From assembly GCF_052857255.1 (NCBI RefSeq), contig NC_135500.1, forward strand, positions 106,091,048-106,155,047: 64,000 bases of DNA, written 5' to 3'. This document shows, one piece after another, positions 11,160 through 22,425 of this stretch. The notes under the pieces are model-generated. The model worked only from the letters and a program-made list of their open reading frames with translations. It was not told the origin of the DNA and did no database searches. How positions within the stretch are numbered: position 1 is the stretch's first letter; each line of letters opens with the position of its first letter. Made by a program: the position numbers and the translations under genes. The stretch comes from Amblyomma americanum. Its lineage: Eukaryota; Arthropoda; Arachnida; Ixodida; Ixodidae.

Positions 11160-14065
11160 CTGAAATGGGTGAACAGCGGAACGACAATACGTTGAGCCTG
11201 TGAGAGCCACAGCAGAGCGTTACCGATACGAAATAACAACTGGTAGAACGCCCTCCTTCTTTAACCTATGGTTTTATTATGAATGTGCAAAGAGGAACCT
11301 AAAATAATTATGGATCGTGCACTGCGCATCTCATTCCTTCTCGATTGCAAAAAGCAACGAGATATTCACTCCCTTATACAGTGGAGCGCTATGCTCGTAA
11401 CAGCATTCAGAAGAAATAGTGTCCCTGCACTGTCGTTAATGTCGAAACAGTCGAATGTGATCTAGGAAGCACTAATACTACGACTAGTGGTCTGCGTCTG
11501 CTGCAAAAGCAATCCAAAAACCCACGGACGCCCACTAACATCGTGAAAAAAGTAAATAAGATGGTGTGCGAGTCAGGCAATTCACCACATGACTCAACGC
11601 CACTGCTGGGATCATCCTTAACAGCGCTATAGCTATCAGTGGCAAGTTCCTCTCGCTACGCGCTGCCTACGTACACAGAGTCCGCTCCCAATCATGTCAC
11701 CACAACAACTTTTCTTCGTCCTCTCTTTTCTCGCTACCAAGACAGATGTGAACGATTCTGTGAAGCTTTAACGAACTGTTTTTTCCCGCCATCCCGGTCC
11801 TCAACGTCGGATACGAATGGGCACACAGAAAAGGCCTCATCTGCTGGATAATCCTTAACAGAGCTCTCTCGCTACGCGCTGCCTACGTACACAGAGTCCG
11901 CTCCCAATCATGTCACCACAACAACGTTTCTTCGTCCTCTCTTTTCTCGCTACCAAGACAGATGTGAACGATTATGTGAAACTTTAACGAACTGTTTTTT
12001 CCCGCCATCCCGGTCCTCAAAGTCGGATACGAATGGGCACACAGAAAAGGCCTCATCCAGAGAAGATCCATCGTTAGGACCTTGGTGCTCCAACTATCGG
12101 GACGTGGATTTACCCGGTCGATCCGCGAAAAAATACAATGGTATCACTTCCTTGCAAGCTCAAAGTACACGGACATTTATGCCGCGGTTGTCATCATTGT
12201 ATCCGCGGTTGTCTCTTTGATAAAATCAAGCAAGACGTGGCAGTGTGCGCAGCGAGACTCGGAACCAACAACGTCATCGATGTTGCGTACTATTCCACTG
12301 AAAATACCATGCCGAAAAAAGCTCTCTTTTATCTCGAAAAGTGCATTTTTATGTATTCTGTGAAGTCTTACGAGAAACACCCTGTACACGACGCGAGGCT
12401 GAAGAGTCGGGTGAGGTTTGTTAAATATATAGACGTCAAATCATGTTTGTAGAAAATAAACGTAGGTGTAAATTTATAGCTTTAGAATTTGTGAGTCGAT
12501 CCGAGGAAATTATCCTCCTTTTGGCGGTGATATCGAGCAGTCATATATGTCATTCATAGCAATGTTGATATAAAAGATTTCACCAGTGAGATCTCGTTGC
12601 TTTGTAATGATAATTGCATGATGAACTTTCTCTTGAAACAGTGGATGATCAAGGATATGCAAGCTTTCTTCAGTTTCTTAATGCAGGGGACTTTAGTTCT
12701 ACCGTAGGCACACATAATGAGATCCGTATAGTCGCACTTGCATTTGTCCAGCAGTCTTATGTTTGGTAAACGTACACGCGTCATGAGTTTACAAAGCATT
12801 AGATGTCGAAGAGTATTCTATATTTGTTGGCGTTTCATTTCAAGCTGACAGTGCATCATTCACAAAAAGCAAAGCTCGTAAAGTGTCTAAATATTTGAAA
12901 AGGATCTTCAACAAAACTTTCGGCAGAAGTAACTCTACAACTCACTGCTCCACAAAACAGGCCCACCTGTCTGGTAAGTACTTATGCTTGTGAAAAATGA
13001 GAAGTTGTTAACCACGTTAAGGCTATGAAAGATCAGTAAATCCGGCCTAAAAACTACCAATCAATCGACGATTTCGCGTCTTTTATGAATGTAATAAGAG
13101 CATACTTTCTTTAGTGACTCAACACCAAAGTGTTTGCCCTCTGAGAGGACCATTAATAATTGTTAGAGAGCTCGCTATACTGCTGTAATTTTACATAAGT
13201 AACCAGTAGTGGCTCAGAGCGACAGGCCTCGGTTGCGGTCACGTGCAGAAGGCTTCGAGACAGGAAGGCTTCGAGAAGATGAGAGGGCTTGCGACGCCTC
13301 GCTTTTAACGCGAGGTGCGTGCAAGCATGTGCTGGCTGCTTCCATTCGGCTGCTTCGTCTTTCAGTCCCTTCACACGCCGCTTTCATTCAAGCCGTTTAT
13401 CTGCTTTATCTTTCGTTGCTTTGATAGTGAAGAGAACGCTGGCAATTTTCCAAGCGACTGTGTGCGACCATTGCGCCTAGCAGCTGCTGGACGACAAGGC
13501 AAACCGAGTTGGACACAAGTCGTCACGCCAAAGTATAGGTAGCCTCGCAGCGACCGCAATGTCCGTATTGCACGCTGCGTACACCAGGTGGATGTCAGGC
13601 TTACAGTACTTTCTGCAGGAGCCGAGTACTGAAAGCCTTCAGAGATATCGGCAACCTGCAATGAAGGTTACCGAGCCGATCGTAGTAGCGCCGCAACACA
13701 CAGGCTAGCGAGAGGAGCAAGCATTTTTTAGGCTCTCCCGTAGTGCTTTTCCACCCCCTTGCCTGCGCTTATAAGCTTGGGCTTCCGGGCTCTGTCAAAG
13801 CCACGTGTGGCGTGCTTCCGCTATACGCCACGTCAAGACAAAGCAAGGAGTGTTGTCAGCCAAACGCGCCCCTCTAATCGTTAAAAATGTGCTGTCACGT
13901 CTTTAGCGGCCACCAGCCGTTGACGGCAGCAGTTTTTTGGCGTTGATTAAAACAATTGCAGCTCCGCCTGGGCTCTGCAGGTTGCCTACACCAACCACCA
14001 CGTTAAGGCACGAAAGAAAGCCAGTTCAAAGCGATGATAAGGCAACGCAAGCAAGGTGAACTCAC
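11160..14065. other. Intron between exons 12 and 13
   Basis: It contains a 216-bp-period tandem duplication (11.65-12.06 kb) and, near 12380, a sequence TGTACAGGGTGTTTC on the minus strand that looks like a DNA-transposon end. The rest is unassigned. Confidence 0.6.
11651..12057. repeat. 216-bp-period tandem duplication
   Basis: The segment starting TCTCGCTACGCGCTGCCTAC at 11651 recurs at 11867 and matches over about 190 bp, through GGGCACACAGAAAAGGCCTC. Only a few substitutions separate the copies, so the duplication is recent. Confidence 0.85.
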
Positions 14066-14189
14066 CAGCAGGTAATTCATCGGCTCCATGCGGAACGATC
14101 CGGCACTGGTCGTTCTCTTCGATGGCGATATCGTCAAGTGCTATGTAGGCTGGTTTTGACGCCGGTCCGACTGTGCCTCGAAATATGAT
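14066..14189 (-). CDS. Exon 12: MAM domain 3, C-terminal part
   Basis: The exon encodes IIFRGTVG and AYIALDDIAIEENDQC, the textbook MAM end with LDDI and the fourth cysteine, then a short linker ending ELPA. The acceptor is TTTTTTGAAG and the donor GTGAGTTC; phase 0 in and phase 1 out (124 nt). It closes a 543-nt module. Confidence 0.9.
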
Positions 14190-16987
14190 CTTCAAAAAAG
14201 AACAAAAAAAATAGAGGTGAGCGCTTTCGCTTGGCGTCAGACGAATTTTGCATTGACCGGAGTTCAGAGTATATAAAAGTAAAAAATCATCTGAACCGAT
14301 TTGTTATCCGCGATTTCTTATCAGTAATGCTCTGTCATAGAACGTGATCTTGAAAATCAGCGCGAAGCTTAAATGAACTCACAATTGTGCTTTTGATAAA
14401 ATAAATGTCCCATAATTGCCAACCCAGCTCTACCCGCGTTGTGCCGTCGGGAGTTTATTTTGCTCGTACAGATGTAATTTTCCAAAAATGGAATAGGTAA
14501 GCATGTCCATGTGGTGGAACGCAGCTATAAACTATAGTAACGAGGTATTAAACGTATATTCCAATGAACATAGCCTAACTCAATATATTTATAGCGTTAA
14601 TACAGCAGCACATCTTGAGTCGAAAGCCCAACACCGAAAATTTTACGGCCAGAGAGTTTGGAAAGGTGGTTAGCTTCGCACGCTCGCCACTTTCCGCAAG
14701 CCTACGTCTTAAAAATATCCTACTAGTTTCCGGAAGGGGCGTCGGGATCTGCAGATGAACTTTTAGACCGCTTATTCTGGCGTCCTCTCTCTGTGAATGA
14801 AGTGAATGCCATGCGGTAAACAACTACATTCAGCAACACTATGCCTAAAAAATTGCAACCTATCTTGAACACACGGCTTTTAGTTGACAACTTCTCTAAT
14901 GTGTATTAAACAAATTATAGCATTTCTCTAACGTGCTGACAGAAATGTTTACACTAAGGAGCGAGCGAGAAATTCTTACACTCGGCACCACGCATGCAGC
15001 GTTTGCTGTCGAGGTTCAGTAAAGCCGGCCGCGATAGTGGGATAGATATCTGCGCTTGTGCAGCCCATTGACGGCACACTGGGCGAACTGCATGCCCATG
15101 TGATTCTGATCTGCAGGCACAGGCTGTCAGCACAACGCCTTGTGTCATTCTTGTGGCCGTTTTAAATTTATCTGTGATACCAACGCTTTCACTCATTTGG
15201 AAACGTCGCTGTGGTTATCCCGCGAGTACTCCTTGCTAATAATCCATGCAACAGCCAACTGGATTTCTCCAGCAACTTGACGCAGTGAGTAGAATTTCGG
15301 CACTAAAACTGGGCTGGTCGGGTGATGTGAAAACTCGTTTGCGTTAACCTGACGCTTTCTGCACAGCGTATATAGGCAGATGGTGAGCAGTACGTGTGTG
15401 TCTGTGCTGAGCGTTGAAGTCCGTGCACCCTTCAGAAAGAGCAGAAGCAAACAATTCGTGTGGCCGACACATGCTAAATAATTTCCATTTCATTACCAAA
15501 AGTTCTGTTTCAATAAAATAACATTTCATGTTGTGTCTCGTTTTACGCCCCATGAGCAGGTGAAGCCGCCATGCACCCAGGACTAAATTACTGCAAATAG
15601 AGCAAGGATTGCAATATACATATTTGCAGAACTAAAGATTGTGGCCGCATAGTAGTTTATGAATTCATGGCCGTGATTGAGTCTATAGAAGAAATAAACA
15701 CATAAAACAGAATATTACCACATATTGCAAACCAGATACCTAATGAAAAACAAGGCTACTCTGCCACATCCCGCCCTGGTACATTCCGGCCAGCCACGCG
15801 AATTATACGTATGGGCACGTCTAGGCGTCTCGTTGTTGTCCAGGTTAGGGCAAAATTTCGCTTTCTGCTATAGAGTATCAGAGCGTTTCATTTCATAAAG
15901 CGCATTCTTTACGACCACGGAATATATACAATGCGGTTCTGCTTTTTATTCCTTACAACTAATCGTTTTCTTGCTTAGCCTATCCACTATGAACGCCGTT
16001 CACAATTTTTAGCGTGTTTTGTTTTCCTCTTCTGCCGCGCTGTTTATTTTCCTTCCAGTTCAGTGCCTCCACTGCCCAACGTTCAGAAAATGCTTGACAA
16101 TAAGGATTCTTCGCCTCCTTTCATTGCACCCTTGCGCGGACACACTTTGTTCTCTTCGTAAGTTTGAACAAATACCTATCATAATATGCGCAAGCTCAAT
16201 CAAACGTACAGGTGAAAGGCGAAGTGAAAAACGAATAAAGATGGTATCGTTTCGCCACTAAGCACTTGAAGAATGTTCTACACAAGGCGCTTGAGTACGA
16301 GTGAAAGGGCAATGTCCTTAAAAATTACAGGCGACCTGACATTGCCTGTCTCATCATTGCTATATGTGAAGCAAGAACACCAGAGACGGCAGACAGCCAG
16401 CTTTATGCGCACATGTAGCTAAATTTCGAAACTCGGCGACCTTGTGGCTCACAAATGCACAATTTCGTAAGCCAATTTAAGCACGCTTTGATGCAGACTG
16501 TTAGTCGATGCAGCTTTGAGGATAACGAAAAGGCATGAAATGCATTTCTAGATAACGCTTCGGGCTATGATGATGAAAATGATGCATGAAACGTTAAGGA
16601 GCAACAGAGCAGATTCGATTAAGAAGGAATGTGAGTTGCTGAAATTGCTGACATTAAGTAGAGGAAATGGTCATGAGCCCGAAATCGAAAACGAGGTAAG
16701 CAATTCGACAGTGCTTTTCGGTAAAGGAGTGAATTTTAAGTGCAGATAAGCGCAGTAGAAGGCAGCAGCGTCACACTCTGCCCTCTCTTGGCGAATAGAA
16801 GAGCATTGACATATTGGGGCCATGGATGCCGCAGGGGTGGGTTAATAAGGAAAGGTATGGGAAAAGGCTTTGTCCTCCAGTGGACGTAAACAGGATCAAA
16901 ATGGTGCTAAAAGAAGGTCGTGTAATAAACGAGCACAACCGAAGCCTAATTACGCGCGAAACGATTCTCTGTGAGCCTCCTTTTCGA

Positions 16988-18660
16988 TTATCATCATCAT
17001 CATCAGCCTGACTACATCCACTGCAGGGCAAAGACCTCTCCCATGTCTCTCCAATTAACCCTGTCCTTTGCCAGCTGGTCCCACTCTATTCCCGCCAACT
17101 TCTTAGTCTCATCTGCCCACCTAACTTTCTGCCACCCCCTCGTATACGCTTGCCTTCTTTTCGGATCCACTCGGTTACCCTTAAGGACCAGCACTCATAT
17201 TTCCTTCTCATCACATGCCCTGCCCAAGCCCATATAATCCTCCTGATTTCGACAAAGATGTCATTAACCCGCTTTGGTTTCCTCACCCACTCTGCCCGCT
17301 TCCGGTCTCTTAACATTACACCCATCATTTTTATTTCCGTAGCTCGCTGCGTTGTCCTTAAGCTGAAACCTTTTCGTTAGCCTCCACGTTTCTGCCCCAT
17401 AAATAAGTACCACTAAGGTACAGCTGTTGTATACTTTTCTCTGGAGGGATAATAATAAAAATAATTGTTTTCTTTTTTTCAGGAAAGGAAATGGCGCAGT
17501 ATCTATTTCATATATCGTTGGACTCCTGAACCACGCCGTAAAGGAAGGCATAAAGGAGGGAGTGAAAGAAGAAAGGAAGAAAGAGGTGGCGTAGTGGAGG
17601 GCTCCGGAATAGTTTCGACCACCTGGGGATCTTTAACGTGCAGTGACATCGCACAGCACACGGGCGCCTTAGAGTTTTGCCTGCATAAAAATGCAGCCGC
17701 CGTGGTCGGGTTCGAGCCCGGGAACTCCGGATCAGTAGCCGACCACCCTAACCACTGAGCCACCGCTGCTAAACTGCCATTCATTATATGAGAGAACCTG
17801 CTATATGCGCACCACCCCATTCTAATTCTTCAAGTTACTTCCCTCTCATGATCCAGATCAGCGGTCAATACCTGCCCTAAGTAGACGTATTCACTTATTA
17901 CTTCCAGCACCTGGCTACCAATTGTGAACTGCTATGCCCTTGCTAGACTGTTGAATATTACTTCAGTTTTCTACATGTTAAATTCTAGACCCACCATTCT
18001 GCTCTGCCTGTCTAAATCATTGGTCATGCTTTGCAGTTAATCTCCTGTGTGCCTCATCAAAGCAATGTCGTCAGTGAATCGTAGATTATTTAGGTATTCT
18101 CTATTAACTCTCATCCCCAACTGTTCCAAGTTCAAGCCTCGAAAGACCTCCCGTAAACAGGCTATGAATAGCATTGGCTAGATCGTGTCTCCCTGCCTGA
18201 CGCTCTTCCTTATTGGAATTTTATTTCTGACTTTATGGAGGACTATTCTAGCTGGGCAGTCGTTATAGACATCTAGTATTTTCACATAAGAATCTTATGC
18301 ACCCTGATTCCGCAATGCTTCTGCTGAGGTTCCCACTGACTCAAACGCTTTCTCGTAATCAAGGAAGGCTATATATAGGGGTGGGTTATTTTCTGCGCAT
18401 TTCTCTTACACCTGATTGATAGTGTGAATATGGTATAATGTTGGGCACCCTTGAAACCTTATCATTTGGTCAATTGAACTGTAAGGTTGTCCTGACTCTA
18501 TTAGTGATTACCTTAGTAAATACCTTGTAGGCAACGTACTGTAAGTTGATCGGGTTGTAATTTTCAAGTTTTTGACGTCTCCTTTTTTATGAATTACTGC
18601 TATCGTATGGTCCACGTTTAAGAGGTGTTTTACGCTGTGTTCAAGAGGGGCGTCTAAAAC
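16988..18660 (-). mobile_element. RTE-type LINE remnant, 3' part
   Basis: Read on the minus strand, an RT segment IAVIHKKGDVKNLK occurs near 18.57 kb. Stop-ridden RT follows, then LVVLIYGAETWRLTK near 17.4 kb, and a C-terminal block with KKLAGIEWDQLAKDRVNW near 17.05 kb. The element ends in (TGA)n, shown as (ATC)n on the plus strand at 16988-17005, as RTE/BovB-like LINEs often do. Many stops and frameshifts make it inactive. A SINE has inserted at about 17.44-17.77 kb. Confidence 0.8.
17444..17772 (-). mobile_element. tRNA-derived SINE inserted in the RTE LINE
   Basis: On the minus strand the element starts with a tRNA-like head: GGTGGCTCAGTGGTTAGGGT (A box) and GGGCTCGAACCCGAC (B box). A body with GTGCACGTTAAAGATCCCCA follows, and the element ends in an AT-rich (TAT)n-like tail. 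It splits the LINE sequence, so it is the younger insertion. It resembles tick Ruka-type SINEs. Confidence 0.8.
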
Positions 18661-18726
18661 AAGATTGATACAAGAGGAAACGCGGAAATGTTTATTTTTT
18701 CCACCTTTCCAGCTCCAGGGGGAAAG

Positions 18727-19061
18727 ACATTTCCTCCTAATAATACTTGTTTTTTTTTGGGGAAGGAAATGGCGCAGTATCTGTCTCATATATCGTTGGA
18801 CACCTGAACCGCGCCGTAAAGGAAGGGATAAGGGAGGGAGTGAAAGAGGAAAGGAAGAAAGTGCCGTAGTGGAGGGCTCCGGAATAATTTCGACCACCTG
18901 GGGATCTTTAACGTGCACTGACATCGCACAGCACACGGGCGCCTTAGCGTTTTTTCCTCCATAAAAACGCAGCCGCCGCGGTCGGGTTCGAACCCGGGAA
19001 CTCGAGATCAGTAGTCGAGCGCCCTAACCACTGAGCTACCGCGGCGGGTAACATTTCCTCC
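18727..19061 (-). mobile_element. tRNA-derived SINE with target duplication
   Basis: The head (minus strand) reads GCGGTAGCTCAGTGGTTAGG and GGGTTCGAACCC (B box at 18984-18995), a very good internal pol III promoter. The body is shared with the copy at 17444. The motif ACATTTCCTCCT flanks both sides (about 18727-18738 and 19050-19061) and is a likely target-site duplication. Confidence 0.82.
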
Positions 19062-19680
19062 TGCAAAACCTTTCCGTAAAGCAGAAGTTTTCCTCCAACA
19101 ATAATACTCTCCAAGAACGCCTTATATTGGCGTGATCTTGGGTGAACCATTGTCCTGGGGTATCTGCAAAATATATCTAGCTCAAAATCTACGTTGAATG
19201 TGCATGCCATTTTGAATCCTTGGGCCTGCCGGCGGGCTGTCAAGATAAAAATGATTCAGAATTACTCGCGCTGTCGGGATAATAATTTTACGTAAGACCG
19301 CGAAGCTCATTTAATAATAAAGTCAGGATCACAGCCAAGTCCACAATGTAATTATTCGACCTTCCGTCGAATTTTTCGAAGTAGACAGGACACTGTCTGT
19401 TTAAATTGTTTTTAAAACCTACTTTTCTGAAACCTTTGTTGTTATAGTTATCATTGCAGATAAGAGTCAAAGCTGAGGCACGAATATATGGTTAAAAATC
19501 TTTTCCAATAATCTCTATTATGCCCTAGCAGATACTGAATTATTGCGGGCGTTCCTATCGAAAAGTTAGCTGTTAACTAATTTCTTTACCCTTGCAGCCG
19601 TAACGAAAACTGACTACCTGATAAACGGTGTTCATATCAAAGCAGTTGGGGCTTCCAGTACTCACTGCACGATGACTCAC

Positions 19681-19797
19681 CCTGTTACCGGGAGGTACTG
19701 CGACGCGACCCATTTTCCAAGCGACTCGGCCACCACCGCGCTCCACCCAGAGGGGCATACTCCTGTGGTTCTCCCGCTGTGGATCTAGGCTCAGCAC
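19681..19797 (-). CDS. Exon 11: MAM domain 3, second central part
   Basis: The exon begins VLSLDPQRENH, completing the L-x-V strand of exon 10, and continues LWVERGGG and VAWKMGRVAVPPGN, the MAM W..g.V.lp segment. The acceptor is TTTTTACACCCAG and the donor GTGAGTC; phase 0 on both sides (117 nt). The join with exon 10 gives a continuous, well-matched MAM core. Confidence 0.82.
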
Positions 19798-21130
19798 CTG
19801 GGTGTAAAAACGAACTGTTAATCACTCCCATCGTCCACCAGAGCCTAAATGAATTCAGTCATTCAAATTAACGACTGTCAGCAGTCCTTTGTTCTCCTTT
19901 TTCTTTCTGTGAAACCGGAGACGTTAAGTTCAATGACCTGTTCGAAGCTAATGATTGCCGCCGGTTCAGCTGATGTATATAAGTCCCGTCATGAAGTACC
20001 CTTGCATAAGCAGTCATGATAATTTAGTCTTGGCAGGCAACGAAAGGAACAATAAGCAGTTGTCGCCTTCGTGGCTACAGCTAAGCAGGACCCGTATATA
20101 CAAGTCCACCAATATTTTGCCAATGTTCGCTGTCTTGGCACTTTGGTATCTATTGATTATATACTGGTTCAGAAAACGCATCGACTCCGCACAACGGAGA
20201 ATATTTTATCTCGTGATATTAGCTTTCTGAAACCGGTCCCTTACAACCTAAGGTAGAGCTTAGCTTTCAGTTTTGCACGGCCTCGCTCAAACAAAACATG
20301 ACCAAGTTCTTTTTACACCGATAAGAACGAGCTCACTTTAGCGCTTGTTTGGTTTATGGGGGTTTTAACGTCCCAAAGCGACTCAGGCTATGGGAGACGC
20401 CGTAAAGAAGAGCTCCGGAAATTTCGACCAACTGGGGTTCTTTAACGTGCACTGACATTGCACAGCACACGGGCCTCTAGAATTTCGCCTCCATCGAAAT
20501 TCGACCGCCGCGGCCGGGGTCGAACCCGCGCCTTTTGGGCCAAGAGCCGAGCGCCGTAACCACTCTGCCACCGCGGCGGCTCTTTTGCGCTTGTGTTCAC
20601 TGAACAACCAGTTTTCAGTATCACGTAAATAAATGCTCGCGGCTAAAGCAGGGCACAATTCGAGGGGCCGAATTTGTTAAACAGCCAGCGGTGCCTATAC
20701 GTTCAAACACTTGACAGGTTCCGCGCACTTTAGTTCCAGGAAGATTAAAACGAGTGGACAAAGGAGCTCGGACCTCTGCGCTACTCGAACGACTGCATTT
20801 CTGAAGATCCCTACTGCGGCGCTATCTTGAAGGCCCTGTCAGGCCGCTCGTGTTGCCTCCTTATATGCCACGTGCTGCCTGGGATCTCAAATAGGTTGGC
20901 TTTACTGGGTCGAGTTCGTCTTAACGCTTGTTCTTAGCGCCGGATGACCTTAACCCAGGTAACTCTTACCAAATGCATATAAGGCGTCCTACTGATGACA
21001 TTTCATTGAGTACTCAAAGTCGACGAGCGAGGATTTCAAATAGGTGCGCCCTTACAGATATCTGCGCGGGCAATGCTATACTTTTTGTCAACCAGGCAAA
21101 CAAATAATGACGGTTACCGCCAACCCATAC
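19798..21130. other. Intron between exons 10 and 11
   Basis: It holds one complete SINE; otherwise nothing recognised. Confidence 0.7.
20341..20594 (-). mobile_element. tRNA-derived SINE (Ruka-like) with target duplication
   Basis: On the minus strand the head is GGTGGCAGAGTGGTTACGGC with B box GGTTCGACCCC. The body contains GTGCACGTTAAAGAACCCCA and the end GACGTTAAAACCCCCATAAA. GCGCTTGT flanks both ends (20341-20348 and 20587-20594). It lies in the intron between exons 10 and 11. Confidence 0.82.
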
Positions 21131-21276
21131 CTGGAGGTTCGTGTCGCTATCACTGGAGATGATGCTCCAGAACGTAAGGCACTGCGTTTTCCAGCTGGCT
21201 CTGGGTAGAATGTCGCCAATAATTTCGGCTGAGTCTCCGTCGTTCCGCTCGTGGTTGCTCAAGAAAAGGTACGAGC
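21131..21276 (-). CDS. Exon 10: MAM domain 3, first central part
   Basis: The exon encodes GSYLFLSNHERNDG, KTQCLTFWS with the third cysteine, and ends at DTNLQ. The acceptor is TTTACTTCCAG and the donor CAG|GTATGG; phase 1 in and phase 0 out (146 nt). The intron falls inside the L-x-V strand, a different place and phase from the equivalent intron of domain 2. Confidence 0.83.
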
Positions 21277-22204
21277 CTGGAAGTAAACAGTCGACCGAAG
21301 TCATCTTATTCTGTTGGCGTTATTACGGCGTGCATGAAAGAATTCACCTGTTGCGCAGCGACACCCGCTGCATGGTGCGGACGTGACTAATCAGGAAGCA
21401 TTACCTTCGGAAACAAGTACACACGTCTGCCCAAAACATCTTCAGCGTTCAGGTGGCAACTGAAGTTTTTTTTATCCGTTTTAACTATTCTGTGTTCTGC
21501 GTACGCTTTATTTGCACCTATCATTTTGCACATAGTATAAGCAGTGCAGAGGCTTTTGTCCCAGCACCAGTGTTCATTCTGATACGGACCGACAAATATA
21601 AAAGTTCCGCTCGCCAGGATCTCTGCGACACTTTCTCGTCGCACTCATTCTCGCACTTGCGTAGATCCTATTTCTGAACGCCTCTAGTATACACAGCACT
21701 TGCGCTATTCATTACTCTTAACTATGCATTGTGTCTAATGAATTCACTGAATACATGCGGCATTGAGAACGCAACAGAATTTCAAAAGGAACGTGACACT
21801 CGGGGTGCCTGGTTTATTACAAAAAAAAGGTGATTACGATTATTGATTCCCTGTATTAAGACAAATACCCGAAGGAGAATATGTGGGGCAAAATTTTTAC
21901 TATGTGGGCTGTCCTCGTATCGAAAAAACCTCGAAGGCTGCGAGTACAACGTTGACCACACTTTATCCAATAACCGCACAGAGCATTAGGCGGAATTGTT
22001 CAAGCGTTTTCACTGTACCGCCCTGGCTGCAATCTCTTTTGTTCATGTTTCGAGATGATAAGTAGGCAATATAATGCTTCTGTAGTTTTACCCCCAACTT
22101 CCGACTGTATGTTATGGAGGGGCGAATAAAGTATTACCTGCGAGAAATCACAACTGGTGTTGCAGAAAATAAATCCTATCGGAAACCGTTACAACGCTGT
22201 AGTG

Positions 22205-22425
22205 AGACGCGCGTCGTAAGGGAAGGGAGGAAGGTGGGAGTGAAACGCGGCCGCGTTTCGGTGGAAGCGAAACGTTAAAGTTGTCCATGGGCTATGCGAC
22301 GTCAGTGCACGTTAAAGGTACCCAGGTGGTCGAAATTATTTCGAAGCCCTCCACTACGGGACCGTTTTCCCTCTCCTCTTTCACTCCCACCTTCTTCCCT
22401 TCCCTCACGGCGCGGTTGAGGTCTC
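22205..22425 (+). mobile_element. Rearranged SINE fragment with internal inverted repeat
   Basis: It carries the SINE body in plus orientation (GTGCACGTTAAAGGTACCCA, then GAAGCCCTCCACTACGG). The segment AAGGGAGGAAGGTGGGAGTG near 22212 is the reverse complement of TCACTCCCACCTTCTTCCC near 22379, so the copy is folded back on itself. Confidence 0.6.

Larger units (their letters stand above)
14190..19680. other. Intron between exons 11 and 12
   Basis: It holds the RTE-type LINE remnant and two full SINEs (17.0-19.05 kb). The sequence from 14.2 to 16.9 kb shows nothing recognised. Confidence 0.65.

Noticed and set aside
12082..12452. Overlapping plus- and minus-strand frames of 70-104 codons
   Set aside because: No recognised transposase motif; the nearby ACAGGGTGTTTC end alone does not support a coding call.
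18981..19048. Possible tRNA gene (good A and B boxes)
   Set aside because: It is the head of a SINE with the shared SINE body and tail and a target duplication; the same head occurs at 17.7 and 20.5 kb.
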